A stretch of 14,893 bases of DNA, from assembly GCA_023228925.1 (NCBI GenBank), contig JALOAF010000025.1, positions 1 to 14,893 of the forward strand, given 5' to 3'. A program made the translations under genes and the position numbers. Below are positions 6,838 through 14,893 of the stretch, piece after piece (position 1 is the stretch's first letter; each line of letters starts with the position of its first letter). Origin of the DNA: Candidatus Absconditabacterales bacterium. Its GTDB lineage: Bacteria > Patescibacteriota > Gracilibacteria > Absconditabacterales > Absconditicoccaceae. The notes beneath the pieces were generated by a model, which saw nothing but the letters and a program-made list of their open reading frames with translations, had not been told where the DNA came from and did no database searches.

Positions 6838-8460
6838 ATGAAACTAATATTTGTTACCTGATGAGTTATTTCAGGATTGGGAAAGTGAATTACAGCAGCT
6901 TCTATTGGTAGGCTTCTAAAATCTGCTTGATACAAAGTAACTATGGCAAAGATGGATCCATATTTACAAATAGATGCTGGGACTATGTCTCCATACGAAC
7001 ATGGAGAAACTTTTGTGACCACTGACTGATTTGAAACTGATTTAGATTTATGACATTATGAAAGATTTATAAACGAAGAATTAACAAGATATAGTAGCAT
7101 GACTACCTGACAGATATATTATTCTGTAATGCAAAAAGAAAGAAGATGAGATTATTTATGAAAAACAGTGCAAGTAATTCCACATGTTATTGATGAAATA
7201 AAAAGTAGAGTTTATAAATTAGCTCAATGAAATGATGTAGCAATTATTGAAATATGATGAACAGTTGGAGATATAGAGTGACCCCATTTTATAGAATCTA
7301 TGAGACAGCTTAGACATGATCTATGAAAAGAAAATGTTTTATTTGTACATGTAGCTCCTATTATCACCATATCTACCTCATGAGAAATGAAAACTAAAGC
7401 TATTCAGCATTCAATTATCAAACTTAGAGAGCTTGGGATTCATGCAAATGTTTTGGTCTGCAGGACCCCAGTTCCACTAGAGGATGGCTTAAAAAAGAAA
7501 TTATCTCTTTTTTGTGATTTAGATGAAGATCGTATTATAGAAGCTATTGATCAAAACATTTATCAGGTGCCACTTTCTTTTCAAAAACAATGATTGGACA
7601 AATATATTATTCAAAGAATGTTTTGAGAAGAGAAAAAATCAGATATGTCTTCTTGGGAAACTATTGTAAATAAGTTGTTAAATCCTCAAAGAGAAATTAC
7701 AGTAGCTATTGTTTGAAAATATACTCAATTAGATGATTCTTATATTAGTGTCTTAGAATCTTTAAAGCATGCTTGAGTTTTTTATGATACAAAAATAAAA
7801 CTAGAGCGAGTAAATTCCGAGGATTATGAATCTGACTCTCGAAATGATAAATTTAGAAATCTAGTTAATCAAAAAAACATTTCGGCTGTTGTTGTACCAG
7901 GATGATTTGGAGATAGAGGGATAGAGTGAATGATAAATATCGCCAATTTTTGTAGAGAAAAAAATCTTCCATATTTATGATTATGTCTTGGACTTCAGAT
8001 AGCTACAATAGCTTTTGCTAGAAATGTTTGTAATATTGTTGATGCTAATTCTAGTGAATTCAAAGCAGATTGAAAAAATAATGTAATAGATATTATGTCA
8101 TCTCAAAAAGATGTTGAAAACAAATGATGAACTATGCGCTTATGATCTTATGATACAATTTTAAAAACAGACACAAAGGTTCGAAATTTATATAAAGAGT
8201 TTGATCAAATTGATTTATCAAAAAATTTAATTATAGAAAGACATAGACATAGATTTGAAGTTAATCCCAAATATCACCAAATATTACAACAAAACTGACT
8301 TATTGTGTCTTGAACTTCTCCTGATAATAGATTGATTGAATTTATTGAATTAGCAGACCATAAATATTATATAGCTACACAGGCTCATCCAGAATTTAAA
8401 TCAAGAATCAATAAGCCACATCCATTATTCCTTTGACTTATAAAGTCCATTGTTAGCTAA
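6838..8460 (+). CDS. pyrG: CTP synthase
   Basis: CTP synthase makes CTP from UTP, ATP and glutamine, the last step of de novo pyrimidine nucleotide synthesis. The 540-aa product has the full family length. The N-terminal synthetase domain opens with the P-loop FVTGGVISGLGKG (5-17), followed by [18 protein letters not shown] and TDLDLGHYERF. The C-terminal class I glutaminase domain has the nucleophile C383 in the LCLGLQ elbow, with H517 and E519 in AHPEF completing the triad. UGA encodes Gly 8, 9, 17 and many others, and every conserved Gly is restored. The ATG at 6838-6840 gives the canonical N-terminus; no Shine-Dalgarno is visible. trpS follows after 30 nt, probably co-transcribed. Confidence 0.98.
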
Positions 8461-8490
8461 AACATTTTTATTACAATAATATTTTTTTAA

Positions 8491-9468
<978 letters not shown>

Positions 9469-9483
9469 AATATTCAATAAAAA

Positions 9484-10008
9484 CTATTCACATCCTGCAA
9501 GTCCAGCTAAATCTGCCAAAGCATGTAGACCAGATTTTATAGTTCCATCACTAAACTCCCAAGCAGGTACTCCAGTAATTCCTTTTTCAGTACAAACAAC
9601 AGGATTTTCAGAACAATTAATATAATTAATATATTGGAAATCATCTCCAAACATTTCTATTTGCATTTTACAATAAGGGCAACCAGTCATACCATACAAA
9701 ACCACTCATTTAGAGGTCAAACATTTTGCTAAATTATAATTTTCTGTTTTATTGTCTGCATTTGTTTCTGTTGTAATTGTATTATTGTTTTCTGTTTCTG
9801 TGGCTTTAGTTTCTTCTACAACTTTTTCATCATTATTTAGCTCTTCTACAAATTCAAATTCTTCCAAAATATCCATCTCATCAGAAATTAGTGTTTCATT
9901 GTCGTTGGAGTCTATCAAGTTCCAATCATCATTAATATTTTGTTGGTTGTTACATCCAAATAAAACTAAACTAAATCCAATTAAAACAATTAAAGTGATT
10001 TTTTTCAT
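9484..10008 (-). CDS. Lipoprotein with thioredoxin-fold domain (CPYC active site)
   Basis: The 174-aa product has a lipoprotein signal (MKKITLIVLIGFSLVLFGC, lipidated Cys 19) and an acidic, Glu/Asn/Thr-rich linker to about residue 90. A thioredoxin/glutaredoxin-like domain follows: VVLYGMTGCPYCKMQ (active-site C110-P-Y-C113), C132, C139, the cis-proline G-V-P148-A-W, and a C-terminal LAGLAGC. This domain resembles the Trx-like domain often fused to or paired with bacterial VKOR-type oxidases, so it probably handles disulfides outside the membrane; that link is an inference. A single UGA (Gly 101) divides it into two false frames under the standard code. It lies 27 nt after the second methyltransferase gene. 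Confidence 0.9.
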
Positions 10009-10035
10009 TTTTTCTAAATATTTATAGTATAAAAA

Positions 10036-10785
10036 TTATAGTTTTTGAAATATAAACAAATGTTCATGCATAATCAATAGAAAATTAGCTTCTTTTGATT
10101 TTTTAACCCAAAAACCAGTCGCTTTACAGTTGTGTTGAATTTTTACAATATCTTCTTTTAATTCAAATCATGCTTTTATAAACTTTTCCATTACTTTAAA
10201 AGCCATGGGTTGATACATTTTGTTTCTTCTCGTATCTCATATTAAAATAGCACAATATTTGCCTTTCTTTAGAACTCTATAAAATTCTTTTGCTATTATT
10301 TCCATTTCATCACAGAATTTATCTATATCATGGATATTAGAAAGATCTTTTTTAATTTCTCACTCAGAGTATTTAATTATATTCGCATAAGGAGGATGAT
10401 TTAAAATAAAATCGATACTATCATTTTTTATAAAATTCAAGACTCTCGCATCTTTTAATTTTAAATCGATTTTTGATTTACTTTTATATTCAAAATCTAA
10501 AACTTTTCTTGTAATTTTTATAGCATTTGGATTTATATCACAAGCTATTAAATCTCTATCAAGAAGTTTTGCTTCAATAGCAGTGGTACCTCATCAAACC
10601 ATTGGGTCAAGAAGTAAGTCTCATTCCTTTGAATATCTTAAAATTAAGTTTCTGACCACTTCAGGAGATCGATTTCAACGATATTTGCTATTATGTGTTG
10701 CCCAATTTCAACGACGAGAAAAAGATCGTACTGTTGAAGTCTCTAATTCAAAACTTTCTGGATTGAGTAGTTTTTCCTTTGCCAT
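10036..10785 (-). CDS. DNA methyltransferase (motif order I then IV, HPPY)
   Basis: The 249-aa product is an AdoMet-dependent amino-methyltransferase for DNA. It has motif I DPMVGGGTT (60-68) preceded by the conserved TSTVRSF and GNWATHNSKYRGN segments, then the catalytic motif IV as NHPPYANI (129-136), and a QHNCKATGFW segment near 218-227. These segments recur in a known family of small DNA methylases often paired with restriction enzymes; adenine-N6 or cytosine-N4 specificity cannot be told. Its motif order differs from DpnA, which has motif IV first. The ATG overlaps the stop of the DpnII-like gene by one base (TAATG), so the two are translationally coupled. UGA-Gly occurs at 26, 37, 55, 64 and 65, among others. 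Confidence 0.92.
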
Positions 10786-11657
10786 TACTTGATTATTTCT
10801 TCTAAAATTCAATTTTTAAGTGATTGTAGATTGAAAATATTTCAATTTGTAGCGTTATAAGCTTCTTCTAATGATTTAAGAGTAGTTTGTCGTCATGCTC
10901 CATCTGTAATCCAAATTAGAGGTATTTGTTGATTTCCTAAAAAATTATAAAGATTACTAAATTCTCCTGCAACGGCTTTTAGTTTACTTCCCCCTCAGCC
11001 ATAAAAATTAGTTTCAATTAGAAATACTTTTTTTCAGTTATATATTGCAAAATCAAATCTTCTATCTGATTTATCACTTTCCACTTTAATTCATCGGTTA
11101 TCTATCATTCGTTTTGCGGTTGCTTGATCCTTGTATTGAAAACTTTTGCTTTGGCAAAAATCTTTGATAAAAGATCCTACAAGGCTTTCCATTAATGTAC
11201 CACTTCTATTTTTTCTAGCATTGCTGTCTAATCAAGTTTCAATTCAAAAGACATAATCATTTAAGTCAGAAATATTCTTATTTTCAAATACTTTTTTTAA
11301 TCATGATTCATCAAAAAACTTCAGAAGATTATCCTCTCAATCTTTTGTAATAGTTGTATTTTTATCAAATAGATATAACACATTACTAACTTCTTTTGTT
11401 TTTGAATCTAAAACAAGACTGAACTTTTTTCTAACCGCCAAAAGAATTGGTAATACTTCTCTAGTTTCAGGATATTTTGTTATAATTTCTATAAATTTGC
11501 TATCAATATCTTTTTCTCATAGGAGAGAGTTTAGAATATTTAATTGTATTTTTATAGAAAAGGCATTTTGTCTTATTTTTTCAAAATCACAATAAAAGTT
11601 TCGAGTGAAAATTGTTGATTGAAAAGATGAAATTAGTACTTGAAAATTATTATCCAT
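10785..11657 (-). CDS. DpnII/MboI-family type II restriction endonuclease
   Basis: Enzymes of this family cut unmethylated GATC. The 290-aa product is of normal length and carries the family signatures KFFDESGLKKVFENK (113-127), VFGIETGLDSNARKNRSGT (136-154), and a catalytic core DRRFDFAIYNGKKVFLIETN (198-217), with D202 and E215 as likely PD-(D/E)XK-type metal ligands. FYGGGGSKLKA and LIWITDGAG follow. The catalytic core is intact and there is no frameshift once UGA is read as Gly. It lies 12 nt after the Dam-type gene and overlaps the next methylase gene by one base. GATC specificity is inferred from the family; GATC sites are common in this window, with no obvious depletion. Confidence 0.92.
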
Positions 11658-11669
11658 AGAATTATTAAA

Positions 11670-12524
11670 TTAATAATTTAAAATAACAGTTTCTTCAATA
11701 AGTCCTCTTTTTGAGGCATCTGAGTTTATAGCCCTTCTTGCTAGAACAAGTTCTTTTCTATAGTCTTTATAAAGCTCATTGATAAAAGGAGTATTATGAT
11801 TTGATAGCATCAAAAAACATCACTTTTTATCTAGCTTTTTAAATGTTTCAAAGAGTCTAATCTGTTCTTTTTTCCCAAATCATCATTTATTATAGTTGGT
11901 GAAGTTTGCAGTATCTGTGAGTATATCATATGGAGGATCAAAATACACAAAATCTCATTTTTCTGCATACTTTAGTATACTTTCAAAATCACTATTTTTT
12001 ATTGTTGTGTTTTTTAATGCTTCTTTACTTGCTATTAAATTCTCCTCATCACAAATTGTTGGGTTTTTGTATTTACCAAATGGAACATTAAAAAATCCAC
12101 TACTATTTACTCTATGGAGTCAATTAAATCCAGTTCTATTAAGATAAATGAATCTTGCAGATCTTTTAATGTTTGATATATTTTTGAAGTTTGTTTCTCT
12201 ATCTAATGCCCTTATTTTTATGAAAAATTCTTTATCATAGGGGTAAGTTTTTAGTTCGTCAATTAGTTCTTTTACATTATTTTTAATTGTATTATATGTG
12301 ATAATCATATCTTCATTTATATCAAAAAGATACGCAGTAAACGTTGTTCAGAATTTATTTCTTAAATCAAAAAACATTGCTCATCATCAGACGAAAGGTT
12401 CAAAATATCTATTAAAGTATTTTGGATAAAATTTTTCTAATTGTGGCAAAAGCTGTCTTTTCCCTCAGACCCATTTGATAAATGGTTTGTAGATTATTTT
12501 CTTCGTTTTTTGAATTGTTGTCAT
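11670..12524 (-). CDS. Dam/DpnM-family adenine methyltransferase
   Basis: This family methylates the adenine-N6 of GATC. The 284-aa product shows KWVGGKRQLLPQL (17-29), the AdoMet-binding motif FEPFVGGGA (41-49), FIYLNRTGFNGLHRVN in the middle, and the catalytic DPPY at 196-199 in YFDPPYD. It would protect the host from the DpnII-like enzyme encoded next. Gly 46, 47 and 48 of the AdoMet loop are three consecutive UGA codons (12381-12389). The ATG at 12522-12524 gives the family N-terminus; no Shine-Dalgarno is visible. It sits 23 nt after the nuclease-like gene. I give no gene symbol because naming depends on the host system, but dam or dpnM would be the closest. Confidence 0.95.
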
Positions 12525-12547
12525 ATATATGTTTACATATTAAATTA

Positions 12548-13474
12548 TTATCAAAAGAATTTCTGTAAAACCTGTTTAGCTAACATTATTCAGTAGTCTA
12601 TATCTTCTTCATTATTAATTGAAAAAACAGATACATGTTTATTATAAAACTCCATACTATTCTTTTTATAAAAAGTTCTTTTTTCTGGATCTTTTAAATC
12701 TTTTGGCTCAACTCTCAAAAGCTCCATATCAATTTTTGATTTGTAAGTTTTTAGCAGGAATGGTATTTTGTAACCTATTTTATAGCCCACATAATTTTTA
12801 ACAATCTTTTCCTCTATCCTATTGTCTAAAGACAATAGCTTATCACTAATCTTTTCATACAACTCTTTGGTTTTGTTCCATCAGACTTTGATATGATCAT
12901 CTATAGTATAAGTTTTTATTTCAGAACTAACCTTAGAAATTTCTTTATTTCATCTACTTATTGTTTTTACAGATTCACTTGTTTTGTTGGCTTTTATCTG
13001 ATTAAATAGTATTATTTCTTTTTCAAATTGTCTAGCTTCTCGTAATTCTATGGGTAAATCTTTAAAGTTTATTGCATTTTTTTGGTGAGTAGTAAAATTA
13101 TTAGCAACAAAAATAACTTTTGATCATTCCCAGTTTATATTATCTTTTTGAATGATGGTTTTGTTTTTTTCACTATATTTCAAAATAAAATCTGCTTTAT
13201 TGTTTAGCAATAAGGCAAGATAAGAATATCATTGATCTACTATAGAAAAACTTTTATCTCTTTTGAATTCTATAATTATAAAGGAGTTGTTTTCCGGGTC
13301 ATAGGCAAATGTATCTACTCTAAATTCTCAAACAGAAAATTCCGAACACACAAATTCTAATCAGAAAATTGTTCTTAAGTTCTTTTCAGTAATTTCTTGT
13401 AAATCTTTTTCTAACTTAAAATTTTTTTCTTTAATTTCTTTAAGCACTGAAGCGTCTTTTTTAAAAAGAAACAT
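12548..13474 (-). CDS. PD-(D/E)XK nuclease-like protein with C-terminal DUF5655
   Basis: The 308-aa product has two parts. Residues 10-150 look like a PD-(D/E)XK nuclease fold related to NucS-type proteins: FKLEKDLQEITEKNL, then D54 in RVDTFAY, E69-x-K71 in IIIEFKRDK, and Q81 in VDQGYSYL. Residues 195-308 resemble DUF5655 (YTIDDHIKVGWNKTKELYEKI, then a strand-rich region ending NNEEDIDYGIMLAKQV). No biochemical role is established for this combination that I know of; a DNA-cleaving or DNA-binding role is an inference from the D/E-x-K residues. It is first in the modification/restriction block and lies 47 nt downstream of dnaA on the same strand. UGA-Gly occurs at 38, 49 and 82, among others. 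Confidence 0.85.
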
Positions 13475-13521
13475 AATATTAAATAGAAAATAAAACTTAA
13501 TCTTTCAACCTTCAATCTATT

Positions 13522-14893
13522 TTATCCCTCAATCCATTCCACAAAAACATTGTAATCATGTGCCAAATCTTTATCAAACTTTATTTTTTTTTCTATATTA
13601 TTTGTAGCATAAATCACACTTGTATGATTCTTTCAACCAAAATAATCTCCAATTTTTTCCAAAGTCCATCCAAAATACTTTTTTGCCAAAAACATAAGCA
13701 TTTGTCTTGCTACAGTAATTTCTTGTTTTCTATTATCAGATTTTAGATCTACCACTGAAATACTGTAGTATTGTGCAACCATTTCTACAATATTAGCAAA
13801 ATTCTTTTCGCTTTTTTTGTTTCATTCACTTAGTCTGTTCATATCTATGTTATCTTGTTGTTGCATATATCATAAAGTTTCCAATGCTACTATAGCATCT
13901 TGTTCATTCAAAGAATCTCACATAAGTTTTTTTCTCGTAATCAAAATATTTAACGCTCATTCCAATTCTCTTACATTACCTATCACATACTTTGCTATTG
14001 TTTCCAATAAATCATAATCTATTTCTTCTCATTTTTGTTCTAATTTTGATTGTAATATTGCTATTCTAGTCTCAAAATCAGGCGCTTTTATATCTGCCAC
14101 AAGTCCCAATCCAAATCTACTTTTTAATCTTGGTTCAATGTTTATTAATTCTTTTGGAGGACGATCTCCACTAATTATCACTTGTTTTTTGTTCATATGA
14201 AAATCATTGAAAATATTGTGGAATATCTCTTGTGTTTTATCTTTACCAGATAAAAATTGCACATCATCCAACAATAAAACATCTATATTGTTAAATTTTG
14301 ATAAGACTGTATTCAATTTATTTTTTTTCAAAGATTCTACAATTTCATCAATTAGTTTACTTGTTGGTAAATATATTACATTTTTTTCTGGATCATCTTG
14401 CATAATTTTATTTCCAATTGCTTGCATCAAGTGTGTTTTTCCAAGTCCAACATTTCCATACAAAAACAAAGGATTGTATGCTATTCAAGGATTTTCAGAA
14501 ACTGCTTTTGCAGCAGAAAAAGCAAAATTATTGTTTGCTCATACTATAAAATTTTCAAAATTGTAAATCGGATCAAACAATATCCCAAAAAATTCGAACA
14601 ATTTGTTTTTAATTTTTGGCTCTATTGTGTGCTCTTTTTTGTTTTCTTTTAATTGTAATAGTTTTTTTAAGTCAGTAGTTAATTCTCCACCACTAGAAAA
14701 TGGAGTATAAATCACAAATTCTGTATCAAATTGAGAATTGTAAATTTCTTTTATTGTTTCCTTTATTTGTTTTCCCAAAAATTTTTTAACTTGGCTCATA
14801 GCAAACTCATTAGCTAGTCAGATATATACTTTTTGTTCCTTTTCATCAATACTAATTATTCCAGCTTTTTGTAAAAATGTGAAAATTTTTCTT
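13522..14893 (-). CDS. dnaA: Chromosomal replication initiator DnaA (5' end outside window)
   Basis: DnaA binds DnaA boxes at oriC and opens the origin. 456 residues are visible, with the first codons beyond the window. The visible N-terminus (FTFLQKAG to YIGLANEF) belongs to domain I. Domain III begins at NFENFIVGANNNFAFSAA and has Walker A GNVGLGKTH, Walker B LLLDDVQF and the PRLKSRF box. Domain IV ends with the VARQMLMFLAKKYF helix and the signature GGKNHTSVIYA for DnaA-box contact. UGA-Gly occurs in YIGLAN, IVGANN and ENPGIAY, among others, while the Walker A glycines are GGA. The stop is TAA at 13522-13524. The origin itself is not seen in the window. Confidence 0.97.

Noticed and set aside
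6825..7022. Minus-strand frame of 65 codons
   Set aside because: It is antisense to the start of pyrG, which is certain.
8175..8195. GGTTCGAAA resembling a tRNA T-loop
   Set aside because: It lies inside the pyrG coding frame and no cloverleaf arms surround it.
9469..9483. Bidirectional terminator between trpS and the thioredoxin lipoprotein
   Set aside because: The gap is only 15 nt and has no inverted repeat.

Overview
This window is AT-rich DNA from a bacterium that reads UGA as glycine (translation table 25), so it belongs to the candidate phyla Absconditabacteria (SR1) or Gracilibacteria (BD1-5). The case is direct: under the standard code nearly every gene is broken by in-frame TGA, but reading TGA as Gly gives complete, motif-perfect pyrG, trpS, ruvB, dnaA, rubrerythrin and dam-type proteins. 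No gene here ends in TGA; all stops are TAA or TAG. I cannot choose between the two phyla from this window.

Layout. 1-103: tail of a probable transposase. 226-810 (-): rubrerythrin. 961-1735 (-): three small genes (DUF5652-like membrane protein, 48-aa basic protein, unknown 117-aa protein) ending in a hairpin terminator at 886-943. 1736-2073: non-coding, with short interspersed repeats. 2074-4834 (-): exported SLH-repeat surface protein followed by ruvB. 4835-6837: a 208-aa helical protein and a lipoprotein (both -), with intergenic DNA holding a duplicated promoter block, the scar of a second SLH gene, and an inverted repeat that resembles an integron attC site. 6838-9468 (+): pyrG and trpS, the only complete plus-strand genes. 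9484-14893 (-): a co-oriented run of dnaA (5' end outside the window), a PD-(D/E)XK/DUF5655 nuclease-like protein, a Dam-family methyltransferase, a DpnII-family restriction enzyme, a second DNA methyltransferase, and a thioredoxin-fold lipoprotein.

How it fits together. The most notable unit is the four-gene DNA-modification/defence block between dnaA and the thioredoxin lipoprotein. It combines a DpnII-type (GATC) enzyme pair with a non-DpnA-like second methylase and a further nuclease-like protein. All four genes carry several in-frame UGA-Gly codons, and three consecutive UGA codons encode the AdoMet-binding glycines of the Dam enzyme, so the block is fixed to the alternative code. The second notable point is an 81-bp promoter block, nearly identical upstream of the SLH gene and upstream of the lipoprotein gene, which appears to be left from duplication and decay of an SLH gene. 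No tRNA, rRNA or CRISPR array was found.
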